A DNA stretch of 43,450 bases, from assembly GCA_937957985.1 (NCBI GenBank), contig CALGOH010000217.1, positions 1 to 43,450 of the forward strand, written 5' to 3'. Made by a program: the position numbers and the translations under genes. Shown here in pieces: positions 15,732 through 24,447 of this stretch. Below the pieces are notes generated by a model. That model had not been told where the DNA came from and ran no database searches. It saw only the letters and a program-made list of their open reading frames with translations. Position 1 is the first letter of the stretch, and each line of letters begins with the position of its first letter. Source of the stretch: an uncultured Verrucomicrobiae bacterium. GTDB taxonomy: Bacteria > Verrucomicrobiota > Verrucomicrobiia > Verrucomicrobiales > Akkermansiaceae.

Positions 15732-16390
15732 TGCACTGCGCCGCCGTCATCGTCGCCGCCGGAAACTCCCGGCGGATGGGCTTCGACAAGCTCGCCGCGC
15801 CACTCGACGGCATCCCGGTGCTGCGTCGGAGCGTCGAGCGGCTGATGATGGTGCCGGAAATCCATCGCGTGGTGGTGGTCTGCGGCGAGGAACGCTTCAA
15901 ATCCCTCCTCGGAGGAGATTTCCCGAAACCGATCGTCCGGGTGGATGGCGGCATCGAAAGGCAGGACTCGGTGCTCGCAGGTCTGAAGATCCTCGACGAG
16001 GGAGACGAACTGGTCGCCGTTCACGACGGCGCGCGTCCACTGGTCGATCCCGGCGACGTTTCATCCGCGGTCGCCGTCGCCGCCAAGCACGGCGCCGCCT
16101 CCCTCGCCCGGCCCGCCACCGAGACACTCAAGCGCGCCGACGGCTCCGGGATCGTCACCGGAAGCATCGACCGCGAGGGGCTGTGGTTCACCGAAACCCC
16201 CCAGGTGTTCCAAACCGATCTCCTGATGCGGGCCTACGAGTTGGTGATGGAACAGGGCGGACATGTGACCGACGAGGTGTCGGCAATGGAGTTCAGCGGC
16301 GAGCCGGTCCGCATCGTCCCCTCCTCGCGACCCAACCCCAAGATCACCGTCCCCGCCGACCTCGATCTCGCCCTCGCCCTGCTTCGCTGA
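15731..16390 (+). CDS. ispD: 2-C-methyl-D-erythritol 4-phosphate cytidylyltransferase
   Basis: Third enzyme of the non-mevalonate isoprenoid pathway, joining CTP to methylerythritol phosphate. The 219 residues begin AAVIVAAGNSRRMGFDKLAAPLDG, the CTP-binding loop with its conserved arginine and lysine. Further motifs are DGARPLVDP, ATETLKRADGSG and VTDEVSAMEF, all as in IspD. It overlaps both neighbours by one base. A polyprenyl synthase that would consume the pathway products lies at 21844, though not in the same operon. The assignment is firm. Confidence 0.95.
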   Translation: MHCAAVIVAAGNSRRMGFDKLAAPLDGIPVLRRSVERLMMVPEIHRVVVVCGEERFKSLLGGDFPKPIVRVDGGIERQDSVLAGLKILDEGDELVAVHDGARPLVDPGDVSSAVAVAAKHGAASLARPATETLKRADGSGIVTGSIDREGLWFTETPQVFQTDLLMRAYELVMEQGGHVTDEVSAMEFSGEPVRIVPSSRPNPKITVPADLDLALALLR

Positions 16391-17619
16391 TGCGCGCCAG
16401 CTACCACATTCATCGTAGTTCGGCCGGCTACCGGATCGCCGTCGCCACCCTGCCCCGGAGCGAGTGCCTGAGCCTCTCCGTCCACGTCCCGGCCGGCGGG
16501 CGCGACGACCCGGCGGGCAAGGCGGGGCTGGCCCACTTCGTCGAGCACATGATCTTCAAGGGCACCGGGAAGCGCGACGCCCGCCGGATCAGCTTCGAGA
16601 CCGAGGACCTCGGCGCCTCGCTCAATGCCTTCACCTCCGAGGACCAGACCGTCTACGAAGCGCGGGGAGATGCCGGTTCGCTCGCGCCACTGGCCGAGAT
16701 CCTCGCCGACATCGTCTGGCACTCGCAGTTTCCGGATGACGAGATCCGGCTCGAGCACGGAGTGATCGCAGAGGAGATCGTGATGTATCACGAAAGCCCG
16801 GCCGACCACATCGGCGACCTGATGTCGGCCGCGCTGTGGTCACCCCATCCCCTCGGCGACCCGATCTCGGGCACACTCGACAGCATCGGACGCATCCGGC
16901 GGGACGACCTGGTCGGATTTTCGAACGCCCACCATCACCACCCGGAACTGGTGATTGCCGTGGCCGGGCCACACGGGCCGGAGGAGATCGTCCGCCTTCT
17001 CGATCCCCTGCTGCCGGAGCTCGGCGGAAACGCTCCCGGACAATCCTACGCCGATCCCCTCGACGGCCCCCGCCATCTGCGCGAACCGCGCGAGACCGCC
17101 CAGGTTCAGCTCGCCCTCGGGTTCCGCTGTTTCGGCCGCCGCGATCCCCGCCGCCACGCGATCCGCCTGCTCTCCACCATCCTCGGCGAAGGCGCCAGCT
17201 CGCGCCTGTTCCAGTCGCTGCGCGAGGAGCGTGGACTGTGCTACCACATCGCTTCCGACGTCGTCCTGCTCGACGACACCGGGGCGCTGGAGATCCATGC
17301 CGGACTCGAACCCGGTGCCCGCGACGAGGCTCTCGAAAGCATTCGCAGGGAACTCCGCCAACTCTCCGAGGCCGGTCCGTCCGACGACGAACTGCGCCGC
17401 GCGAAGCGCCTCCACGCATCCCAGATGAGGGCCGGACTCGAAACCACCGCCGCCCACGCCGCGTGGGCCGGCGAGTCGCTCCTGCACCACGGCGAAATCC
17501 GCGAACCGGCCGAAGTGCTGCGGGAAATCGAGGACGTGCCGGCAGCAGAACTTCGGGAGGTGGTCGCCGAATTCCTCGTCGAAGGCCGCGAGGCACTGGC
17601 GGAAATCCATCCCGCGTGA
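16390..17619 (+). CDS. M16 family zinc peptidase
   Basis: Protein of 409 residues with the inverted zinc motif HFVEH in AGLAHFVEHMIFKGTGKR (near residue 52), and the downstream acidic residue region RLEHGVIAEEIVMYHESP. The second half contains the paired non-catalytic M16 domain, with the family loop EGASSRLFQSLREERGLCYHI. The start overlaps the ispD stop (TGATG). Longer in-frame starts lie inside ispD and are unlikely. There is no signal peptide, so it may act in the cytoplasm, like processing-peptidase or PqqL-type relatives. The substrate is unknown. It closes the yqeY-ispD-M16 operon. Confidence 0.92.
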   Translation: MRASYHIHRSSAGYRIAVATLPRSECLSLSVHVPAGGRDDPAGKAGLAHFVEHMIFKGTGKRDARRISFETEDLGASLNAFTSEDQTVYEARGDAGSLAPLAEILADIVWHSQFPDDEIRLEHGVIAEEIVMYHESPADHIGDLMSAALWSPHPLGDPISGTLDSIGRIRRDDLVGFSNAHHHHPELVIAVAGPHGPEEIVRLLDPLLPELGGNAPGQSYADPLDGPRHLREPRETAQVQLALGFRCFGRRDPRRHAIRLLSTILGEGASSRLFQSLREERGLCYHIASDVVLLDDTGALEIHAGLEPGARDEALESIRRELRQLSEAGPSDDELRRAKRLHASQMRAGLETTAAHAAWAGESLLHHGEIREPAEVLREIEDVPAAELREVVAEFLVEGREALAEIHPA

Positions 17620-17642
17620 GATTCCTTCCCTTCCCCACGGGA

Positions 17643-17683
17643 TTGACAGGTCACAATTGTAAACGTATCACATCTTACGTAAG
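17643..17683 (+). promoter_or_regulatory. Promoter and palindromic operators of the RHH/PIN module
   Basis: A perfect TTGACA -35 (17643-17648) is followed after 17 bases by TATCAC (17666-17671, four of six). Two perfect palindromes overlap it: ACAATTGT (17653-17660) within the spacer and CTTACGTAAG (17674-17683) just downstream of the -10 and reaching the ribosome binding site (AAGGA). Ribbon-helix-helix antitoxins usually repress their own promoter by binding such sites. The stretch is markedly AT-rich compared with its surroundings. Confidence 0.65.
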
Positions 17684-17693
17684 GATTGCGCGG

Positions 17694-17951
17694 ATGGACA
17701 AGGTGTTTTCAGCACGACTCGACGAATCCGTGGTGCAACGCATCAGCGGCCTGGCGCGACGCCTGCACACCAGCAAGAAGCAGGTCATCGAGGAGGCCGT
17801 CAACCTGCTGGAGTCAACGCTCGGAGAGGGCGATTCGGCCTCGTTTCTCGACCAGTCTTTCGGGGCCTGGAACCGTGACGAAAGCGCGCGGGAAACGGTC
17901 GATGCAGCCCGCGCGGCCTTCCGGGAATCCTTCGAGAGGCGCCGCCGGTGA
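17694..17951 (+). CDS. Ribbon-helix-helix antitoxin (CopG/VapB-like)
   Basis: DNA-binding protein of 85 residues. The N-terminal strand KVFSARLDESVVQRISGLA and the two following helices (RRLHTSKKQVIEEAVNLLEST) fit the ribbon-helix-helix fold, which dimerises to bind palindromic DNA. The acidic/arginine-rich tail probably wraps the toxin. It is preceded by AAGGA ten bases before the ATG and by the palindromes at 17653-17683. Its stop overlaps the toxin GTG start (GTGA). It would form, with the next gene, a type II toxin-antitoxin module under its own control. Confidence 0.88.
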   Translation: MDKVFSARLDESVVQRISGLARRLHTSKKQVIEEAVNLLESTLGEGDSASFLDQSFGAWNRDESARETVDAARAAFRESFERRRR

Positions 17952-18331
17952 GGGCGTTGATCGATGCCGACGTCCTGATCTGGCACCTGCGCGGGGAGCG
18001 CAGGGCCGCGAATTATCTGGGAAAACTGGCCGACGATCCCGACATCGAGTTGTGGACCGGCGCCATGCAGCGTGCGGAGGTTCTGTTCTTCATGCGGCCC
18101 GACGAGGAGGAGCGGACCATGATGCTGCTTTCGAGGATCCGCACCGCCACAGTCGATCAAGCGATCATCGACGAGGCCAGTCGATTGTTCCGGAAATGGC
18201 ATCCCAGCCATGCAATCGATCCCAACGACGCCATACTCGCCGCCACCGCCCTGACCCGTGGCGGCCAGATCCACACCCTCAACCGCAAGCACTACCCGAT
18301 GAAGGAGGTCATCGTGGTCAAGGCGTGGTGA
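17948..18331 (+). CDS. PIN-domain toxin (VapC-like)
   Basis: Predicted ribonuclease of 127 residues starting at GTG. The PIN-domain acidic residues are visible: the first aspartates in ALIDADVLIWHLRG, a glutamate in MQRAEVLFF, and the last group in HAIDPNDAILAATALTRGGQIHTLNRKHYP, where PNDAILAATA is the hallmark third motif. All expected metal ligands are present, so it is probably active when free of antitoxin. Family members cleave tRNA or rRNA; the target here is unknown. It ends 15 bases before the convergent vWA gene. Confidence 0.9.
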   Translation: MRALIDADVLIWHLRGERRAANYLGKLADDPDIELWTGAMQRAEVLFFMRPDEEERTMMLLSRIRTATVDQAIIDEASRLFRKWHPSHAIDPNDAILAATALTRGGQIHTLNRKHYPMKEVIVVKAW

Positions 18332-18346
18332 GGCGGCTGCCTCGGA

Positions 18347-19429
18347 TCAATCGAACTCGTTCTCGTCGGTGTATTTCTCCGCCCCCATCCCGCTGTAGGC
18401 GCGGCCCTTGTAGATCATGGTGAAGCGACCTCCGGTCTCCCGCGCCATGTCGAGCATCGCCTGGGCCGGGGATCCCGGGGCCTCCATGGCAAAGGTGTCG
18501 ATCGGCACACCCGTCGGGTTCATTTCGTCAACCCGGTTGAGCGTGTAGCTGAGGTCCGACGGTTCGCCGTCGGAGAGCAGATAGACGATGTCCGGCGAGG
18601 GCCGCATCGAGAGCGCCATCTTGAGCGGAGAGTACCAGACCGTGCCGTTGCCGACCCCCATGCTGTGGATGCGCTCGGTGAAGGCCTGCTTGGTCCGCGC
18701 GGTCGCCATGTGCCAGGGCACCGGCGGCACCTCGTTGAGCCCGTTCCAGCCCTTGTTCGCCTCGTCCGGGCCTTCGGTCGCAATGGTCCACGCACTCTGG
18801 GCGAAGAAGATCACGTTGAAGTTCATGCCGTCCTTGAGCGCGTTGATCGAGCGGCTCAGCTCCTTCTTCAGGGCGTCCATCCGGGTTCCTCCGCCATCCG
18901 TGTCGGAGAGCATCGACTCCGAGTAGTCCACCACGTAGACCACCCGGCGCCCCTTCCGCGGCGTTCCGAAGAACGACGACCCGCCGCCTCCGTCGCCGTC
19001 GCCGTCACCCGCGCCGAAACCGGCCGTGAAGTCATCGTCCACTCCGAAGGGCGTGAGCGGTTCGACCACGTCCGGTATCGGCACCGCCACCGGGGCCTCG
19101 ACCGAGGCCGCGATCACCTTCGCCATCGACGAACTCGAACTCGCCGGCTTGGGCTTCATGCCGACCGCCAGATCGGGCCGGTCGACCGGATTCTCTTCCT
19201 CCTCCGGCGGAGGCGCATACGTCACGATGGTCTCGGTCGGCCGGAAGTTCGGCAGGATCGCGATCAGCCAAAGCACCGCCGCCAGCAGCAGCACGACGAT
19301 CACCGCGACGACCAGCGCCTGGATGGTGTCCACCTTCCGCTGGCGGGCGATGTAGCCATCGAGCTGGTGCACCACCGACTCCGGAGGCGGCTCGGTGGTG
19401 TAGAGGGATGGGTGTCGGGTGTCGCTCAT
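18347..19429 (-). CDS. Membrane-anchored von Willebrand factor A protein
   Basis: Protein of 360 residues from ATG 19429 (MSDTRHPSLYTTE). A single membrane helix near residues 35-60 (IQALVVAVIVVLLLAAVLWLIAIL) follows a short cytoplasmic tail. A proline/acid-rich region and a glycine/aspartate-rich linker (about 140-155) lead to a vWA domain with the metal-binding DYSESM (DxSxS), a central TARTKQAFTE region and IVYLLSDGEPSD. Such proteins bind other proteins through a metal ion. The gene lies directly downstream of a 730-residue lipoprotein on the same strand (61-base gap), a possible partner. Function unknown. Confidence 0.85.
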   Translation of the reverse strand: MSDTRHPSLYTTEPPPESVVHQLDGYIARQRKVDTIQALVVAVIVVLLLAAVLWLIAILPNFRPTETIVTYAPPPEEEENPVDRPDLAVGMKPKPASSSSSMAKVIAASVEAPVAVPIPDVVEPLTPFGVDDDFTAGFGAGDGDGDGGGGSSFFGTPRKGRRVVYVVDYSESMLSDTDGGGTRMDALKKELSRSINALKDGMNFNVIFFAQSAWTIATEGPDEANKGWNGLNEVPPVPWHMATARTKQAFTERIHSMGVGNGTVWYSPLKMALSMRPSPDIVYLLSDGEPSDLSYTLNRVDEMNPTGVPIDTFAMEAPGSPAQAMLDMARETGGRFTMIYKGRAYSGMGAEKYTDENEFD

Positions 19430-19490
19430 TTCAAGCGAACAGGAGTCCAGCACATCCGGAACCCGGTCGCGAGCGAAACCCGCCGCCGCA

Positions 19491-21683
19491 TCACTGGACG
19501 TGGAAGTGAAGCGTCGCCCGGCGCATGCCCCCTTCCATCCGCTCGTGCACCGTCACAGCCTGGATCTGCTCGAGCGAAGCAAGTCCCTTCATGGCCTTGG
19601 GCAGGTTCTCGCGAAGCTCATCGAGTTTCGGACCCTCGCCCACGATCTCCTCGCCGTTCTTCTCGACCAGCTTCAGCGACTCTTCGAGATACTCGCGCAG
19701 CACCGTGAGATCGACCTTCGCCCAGAGGCCGGAGCGCCCCTCGGCACCCTCGCCCGCCGCCGCGACCAGGTCGAGAGCCTGCGTCTTCGAGCTCGATGCG
19801 ACGAACCAGTCGTCGGTCACCGTCACCGATGGCTTCACGTCGTCGGAGAAGGCCAGCGCATCGAAATACCAGGTCACGATGTCGTCCTTCTGTGAATTGG
19901 TCGGCTTGAGCATGTGAAGGTCCAGGTCGCCCATCTCGTTGGCGGTCTTCAGCATCGCCGCCACCGATTCCTCGATCATCTTCCAGGACTCCTGGAGCTT
20001 GGCGCGCTCCTCGACCGGGGCGACGTAGGAGAGTCGCGGAAAGCGCCCTTCCTCGACCACCCCCGCCGGGACGCCGGGCAGCGGCGGAAACTCCGCGCCG
20101 AAATCGATGATCACCGCACCCTCGCTGCCGAGCCCGTCCTCCATCGCCCCGAGTCCGCTCCACAGCTTCAGCAGATCCTCGCGGAACATGCCGTCGAACA
20201 ACTCATAGCCGCCCTTGAGCTGGGCAAGCTCTTCACTTTCGACCTCCAGCTTCGAAAGGTGTCCCGCCGTGGCGTAGACGATCTCGAACAACAGTTCGAC
20301 CAGTTCGGACGCCCGCTCCTCATAGACCGGATCGCTCGTCCAGTTGGCGAAGAACAGGACGTCCTCGCCGGACCCGAGCGACTCGAGCTTGTGGGGGCTC
20401 TCGAAATCGATGGCGCCGCTTTGACCACCACCGAAAAGGTCGAAGGTCGCCCCCTGGTCGATGCTGATCACCGCCCCGACGGTGTCCGCCTCGTAGAGAT
20501 CGAGCAGCGCCTGTTCGCGCTCGCCGACGAGGTTGAGCAAGGCCACCAGTTCGCGGGTGTCTCCGAAGCCCTCGACGCCCTGGATCCCGTCGCGGCAGCC
20601 GTCCGCGATCTGCTTGAGCCCGGTGCTGACGGCCTTGGACATGAGCGTCTTCGAGCCGTAGACGAATCCATGAACCGGCTTGTCCTTGAAGCCGTCGATG
20701 AACGCCACCCCCGGGTCGGCGGCAAGCGAACCGCTGAGGTCGTCGGCCAGCGGGCAGCCGTCCGTCGAACCTCCGAAATAGACGAGCAGATAGTCATCCA
20801 GTCTTCCGACGCAGGCCACGAGCTGTTTGCCGCGCAGCGAGGCGATGAGGCGGTCGGTGTACTCTTCACCGAGCAGCGCATCCATTTCCTCGCGATCCTT
20901 CTCCATCTCGCTGGTCAGCAGCTCGCTCTTGTAGAGATTCCCGGAAAAGGTTGCCGGTCCCTTCGTGAACTCGACCGGCTCCGCCCCCTCGGAAGCCATG
21001 CCCAGCAGGTCGCGCAACTGCTGCTCCGCCCCGCCCATCTGGTCGGCGTCCTTGATCCGCAGTCCGGCCAGCACCGGGGGAATCTCCGCCGACTCGATCA
21101 GCGGCATGAATTCGCCCATGTCCTGGAAGAACTCCTTCAACCACGCATCATCATCCATCGACTCGACCCCCGACTCGATCTCGCCGGAGGCCGCTCCTTC
21201 GGCGAAGGCGCGGGCCATCATCCGGAACTGGTGATAGTTCATGCGGGCCGTCACCTCGTTCGCCGCCCCAAGCTGATCCGCGGTCCCCGCGCCAAGGGCG
21301 ATGAACATCTCGGTTCCGAGGAACGCCTCCGCCTGGGCCGCCCCCTGCGCGATCTGCTCCTGCGGATCGACACCCTGCTCCTGCTTCACCAGGTCGCGGA
21401 TGTAGCCCCAGGCATCCAGGTCGGCGAGGTTCCTCACCATGCCCGACCCGTCGTAGATCGCCATGAACAGATCGGCGTCCGGCGAGATCTTGCCGGCAAA
21501 CCCGAGCATCGCCGCACGCTCCTCGGGGGAGAGCATCGGCTCCGCGGGCGCCGCCGGTTCGGCGGCCTCGCCCGTGCCTCCGCCACCGGCTGCCTGCTCG
21601 GGCGGGGGCGCCTTGTCGTCGCAGGCGGCGAGGAAGAACAGCGGGAACGAAAGCAGCAGGACCTTGGCGTGGGACGATTTCAT
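19491..21683 (-). CDS. Large exported lipoprotein of unknown function
   Basis: Predicted lipoprotein of 730 residues. ATG 21683 gives MKSSHAKVLLLSFPLFFLAAC, a strong lipobox; a longer frame from 21872 would overlap the divergent polyprenyl synthase start and lacks a signal. A short glycine/alanine/proline linker follows the cysteine, then a large acidic, mostly helical domain with repeated motifs such as LPLIESAEIPPVLAGLRI. I recognise no named family; its rhythm recalls DUF3352-type proteins, but this is only a resemblance. It has few cysteines apart from the lipobox. It is probably co-transcribed with the vWA gene below it. Confidence 0.78.
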   Translation of the reverse strand: MKSSHAKVLLLSFPLFFLAACDDKAPPPEQAAGGGGTGEAAEPAAPAEPMLSPEERAAMLGFAGKISPDADLFMAIYDGSGMVRNLADLDAWGYIRDLVKQEQGVDPQEQIAQGAAQAEAFLGTEMFIALGAGTADQLGAANEVTARMNYHQFRMMARAFAEGAASGEIESGVESMDDDAWLKEFFQDMGEFMPLIESAEIPPVLAGLRIKDADQMGGAEQQLRDLLGMASEGAEPVEFTKGPATFSGNLYKSELLTSEMEKDREEMDALLGEEYTDRLIASLRGKQLVACVGRLDDYLLVYFGGSTDGCPLADDLSGSLAADPGVAFIDGFKDKPVHGFVYGSKTLMSKAVSTGLKQIADGCRDGIQGVEGFGDTRELVALLNLVGEREQALLDLYEADTVGAVISIDQGATFDLFGGGQSGAIDFESPHKLESLGSGEDVLFFANWTSDPVYEERASELVELLFEIVYATAGHLSKLEVESEELAQLKGGYELFDGMFREDLLKLWSGLGAMEDGLGSEGAVIIDFGAEFPPLPGVPAGVVEEGRFPRLSYVAPVEERAKLQESWKMIEESVAAMLKTANEMGDLDLHMLKPTNSQKDDIVTWYFDALAFSDDVKPSVTVTDDWFVASSSKTQALDLVAAAGEGAEGRSGLWAKVDLTVLREYLEESLKLVEKNGEEIVGEGPKLDELRENLPKAMKGLASLEQIQAVTVHERMEGGMRRATLHFHVQ

Positions 21684-21726
21684 GACTGTCCCGACCCTAC
21701 GAAGCCGCTCGCCGCACCGGCAATTC

Positions 21727-21743
21727 CAATTCGTGGCGAATTG
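21727..21743. promoter_or_regulatory. Perfect hairpin/operator in a divergent intergenic region
   Basis: CAATTCG and CGAATTG form a 7-base perfect inverted repeat around TGG, in the 160 bases between the divergent lipoprotein and polyprenyl synthase starts. A second arm CAATTC just upstream (21721-21726) allows alternative pairing. It is AT-rich compared with its flanks and may be a regulator binding site; no evidence names the regulator. Confidence 0.4.
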
Positions 21744-21843
21744 CGGAACGCCGGATTCTCCCCCCTGCGTCCCCCTCCATCGGCCCAACAGTCGGGAGTT
21801 GCGGCTGGGGCCGGGGTATGACAGGTTCCGGTGCCCCGCGATC

Positions 21844-22851
21844 ATGGCGAAAACGACCTCTTTCCTCACCACCAGCGACCGCTTCCCTTTCGACCTCGTA
21901 CGTCCGCACCTCGAACTGGTGGAGACCTCGATCCGCGAGCAGGTCCGGGCGTTCGACCCGGCTGTCGAGCCCTACGTCAGCTACGTCTGCAACACCTCCG
22001 GGAAGAGGATCCGGCCGGCCCTCTCCGTCCTGGTCGGCGGCGCGCTCGGCGAGGTCGGTGCCGACCACCGCAAGATCGGCGTCGTGCTGGAACTCATCCA
22101 CATGGCCACGCTCGTTCATGACGACATCATCGACGGCGCCGTCACCCGCCGGATGGTTCCCACGGCCAACGCCAAGTGGGGAAACGGCCTTTCCGTGCTG
22201 CTCGGCGACGCGCTCTTTTCCCACGCGCTGGCGCTGGCCACCGAGTTCGACGACATCTCGATCTGCCGCAAGGTCGGCCGCGCGTCGCGCGAAGTCTGCG
22301 AGGGCGAGATCGTCCAGACCCAGCGCCGCTTCGACCTCGGCCTGACCAAGGCCGACTACTTCCGCATCATCGAGATGAAGACGGGCGCGCTCTTCGCGGC
22401 CGCCACCGGCATCTCCGCCGCGCTTTCCGGCGCCGACGAGTCCACGGAAAAGAAGCTCTACGATTTCGGCCTCCGCCTCGGCACGGTCTATCAGATCTAC
22501 GACGACTGCCTCGACATCGTCGGCAGCGAGGACAATGTCGGCAAGACGCTCCGCACCGACCTGGAGAAAGGCAAGCTGACCCTCCCGATCCTCAACCTCC
22601 TCGACTCCGCCTCGGAAAGCCAGCGGACCAAGCTCAACAAGCGGATCATCGAGCAGGAGCCTCTCGACCTCAGCGTGCTCGTCGGCATCGCCGAATACGA
22701 GGGCGCCATCGAGTCGGCGGTCGACACGGCCATCGGGATGCTCGACCGGTGCCGCGAGGATCTTTCGGACCTTCCGGACAACGAGTACGCCGCCGCGCTG
22801 CTCCAGATCACCCGCTTCCTCGAGTCGCTCCTCGCGAAGTGCCGGCGCTGA
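21844..22851 (+). CDS. Trans-polyprenyl diphosphate synthase
   Basis: Prenyl chain-elongating enzyme of 335 residues. The first aspartate-rich motif is in LVHDDIIDGAVTRR and the second in YQIYDDCLDIVGS, both binding Mg-diphosphate. The sequence GKRIRPALSVLVGGAL is the conserved N-terminal basic patch. Bulky residues are absent close before the first motif (IHMATL), which fits medium or long chain products such as those for respiratory quinones, but length cannot be fixed by eye. The likely role is the menaquinone or ubiquinone side chain. ATG 21844 gives MAKTTSFLTTSDRFPFDLVRPHLEL; longer in-frame starts run into the divergent lipoprotein gene. Confidence 0.93.
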   Translation: MAKTTSFLTTSDRFPFDLVRPHLELVETSIREQVRAFDPAVEPYVSYVCNTSGKRIRPALSVLVGGALGEVGADHRKIGVVLELIHMATLVHDDIIDGAVTRRMVPTANAKWGNGLSVLLGDALFSHALALATEFDDISICRKVGRASREVCEGEIVQTQRRFDLGLTKADYFRIIEMKTGALFAAATGISAALSGADESTEKKLYDFGLRLGTVYQIYDDCLDIVGSEDNVGKTLRTDLEKGKLTLPILNLLDSASESQRTKLNKRIIEQEPLDLSVLVGIAEYEGAIESAVDTAIGMLDRCREDLSDLPDNEYAAALLQITRFLESLLAKCRR

Positions 22852-22869
22852 GCACGGCGCGGACGATCG

Positions 22870-23415
22870 TCAGCCCCCGAAGAACTCACTGAGGGCCTGG
22901 GCGACGGCGCCATCGATCCGGCTGGAGCGCTGCGCATCGGACACGCCCCGCACGACATCCCCCTGGGCGTAGTTCCGGTAGATCAGTTCGTTGGTGCGCG
23001 CATCGATCACATCCACCACGATCGCAGCGCTGTTGAAGTAGTCCGGGCGCTTGCTCTCGAGCACGCCCACGTCGTGGGCCCTTTCGGAAATCTGCATTCC
23101 GTCACGGCCGTAGCCGAAGTAGTCGTCGAAACTCGCGGTCATGGCCGGCTCCTGATAGATGACCATGTAGGCGACGACCAAATCCGCATCACCCTTCCCC
23201 CAGCCCAGCCCCTTCGCCTCGAACTGTCGCTCAAGCGAGCGCTGGATCATCTGGTGGACCTTGCGCTCGGTGGGATCGGAGATCGTCGAGTGGGGATTGC
23301 GCTCGATCAAACGGGCCGAGCGGTGCCCTTCACTGGTCCCCCTCGGCATGTCGACCTTGTTGGCACAAGACACGAGGAGGACGGCAAGGGCGGACGTGAT
23401 GACGATGCGGATCAT
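22870..23415 (-). CDS. DUF4136-like lipoprotein
   Basis: Predicted lipoprotein of 181 residues (MIRIVITSALAVLLVSCANK, lipobox LVSC). The C-terminal half has the DUF4136 pattern: DADLVVAYMVIYQEPAM, then SAAIVVDVIDARTNELIYRNYAQGDV and RIDGAVAQALSEFF. The domain is found in envelope lipoproteins of unknown function. It follows the coiled-coil exported protein on the same strand, 42 bases after that stop, and may be expressed with it. It ends 18 bases after the polyprenyl synthase stop, convergent. Confidence 0.8.
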   Translation of the reverse strand: MIRIVITSALAVLLVSCANKVDMPRGTSEGHRSARLIERNPHSTISDPTERKVHQMIQRSLERQFEAKGLGWGKGDADLVVAYMVIYQEPAMTASFDDYFGYGRDGMQISERAHDVGVLESKRPDYFNSAAIVVDVIDARTNELIYRNYAQGDVVRGVSDAQRSSRIDGAVAQALSEFFGG

Positions 23416-23457
23416 GAGGCTCCTCCTAGCAACCCGGATGATGATCTGGCAAGCGAC

Positions 23458-24447
23458 CTACTTGTCATGCTCGTCCAGCCACTTCTTGCGGGCCGCGAGA
23501 TTCTCGCGGAGCGCGAACAACTGGTTCCGCTCCTCGACGAACTCGTCGTACATCCGGAGCAGGCGGAAGAAATCCTGCGAGAGGTCCTCGCCCGCGTCCT
23601 CCAGCAGACGCTCGATATCATGAGCCTTGTTGCGGCCGACCTCCTCGCCCGCCGCGCCTTCCTTCGGCTTCGCCAGTTCCTCGACGTCGGCCCGCCTCCG
23701 GTCGAGCGCGCCATCGACACGACCCAGTTCCTCCGCGAGGATCCCGCGCTCCGAATCGGAAATCCGACGGTTCTTCAGCTTTTCCTCGATCCCCGCGCGG
23801 CGCGACTCAAGACGCCGGACGGCATCCTCGACAGCCTGGATCAGTTCCCGACGGGTCTTGTCGACCATCACGGTCTGCCGTCGGTTCTGCTTCCAGTCCT
23901 CGCTGATACGACGGCTTTCGTAGTAGTAGCCGTCCCAGTAGTGACCGCCATCACTCTCGTACTTCTCGACGTCCCGATGATCACCCATCGACTCGGTCAG
24001 TTGCATGATCTGTGAAACCCGCTTCTCGATCCGCTTGTCGAATTCATCGATGTCGCTCGCCAGTTGTTCCTTCGGCAGTTCTCCTCCGTGCTGCCGAAGC
24101 GCTTCAAGGATCCGGGAGCGCCGCCGCTGGTAGGTTTCGATCCAGCGGCGCAGCCCCTCGATCGCCCGCATCTTGATCTGCGCCACCCGTGTCTTGGATT
24201 CCTGCGAGTCCCTGATCTCGGTCAGCATCTTCACCAGATCGTCGGCCTGCTTCTCGATTCTCGACTCCAGGCGCCGGCCCTCCTCCCGAAGTTGCCCGAG
24301 GCGCTCCTCGCGCTGCTCGATGTGCCGCGACAGGTTCACCACCGATTGCCGGCGGGCCTCCATGTCATAATCGGGCTCCACCTCTTCCGCAGCCGGGGCG
24401 AAGCTCAGCGGGAAGACCAACAGCCACGGGATCAGGGAATGTTTCAT
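23458..24447 (-). CDS. Exported coiled-coil protein
   Basis: Protein of 329 residues with a signal peptide (MKHSLIPWLLVFPLSFAPAAEE) from ATG 24447; longer starts reach into the intergenic region and break the signal. Nearly all the rest is charged helix with coiled-coil character, for example RHIEQREERLGQLREEGRRLESRIEKQ and RRELIQAVEDAVRRLE. A tyrosine/tryptophan-rich interruption (YESDGGHYWDGYYYESRRISEDW) splits the coil near the middle. No family is recognised. It may be a periplasmic spacer or scaffold protein, probably in an operon with the DUF4136-like gene below. Confidence 0.72.
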   Translation of the reverse strand: MKHSLIPWLLVFPLSFAPAAEEVEPDYDMEARRQSVVNLSRHIEQREERLGQLREEGRRLESRIEKQADDLVKMLTEIRDSQESKTRVAQIKMRAIEGLRRWIETYQRRRSRILEALRQHGGELPKEQLASDIDEFDKRIEKRVSQIMQLTESMGDHRDVEKYESDGGHYWDGYYYESRRISEDWKQNRRQTVMVDKTRRELIQAVEDAVRRLESRRAGIEEKLKNRRISDSERGILAEELGRVDGALDRRRADVEELAKPKEGAAGEEVGRNKAHDIERLLEDAGEDLSQDFFRLLRMYDEFVEERNQLFALRENLAARKKWLDEHDK

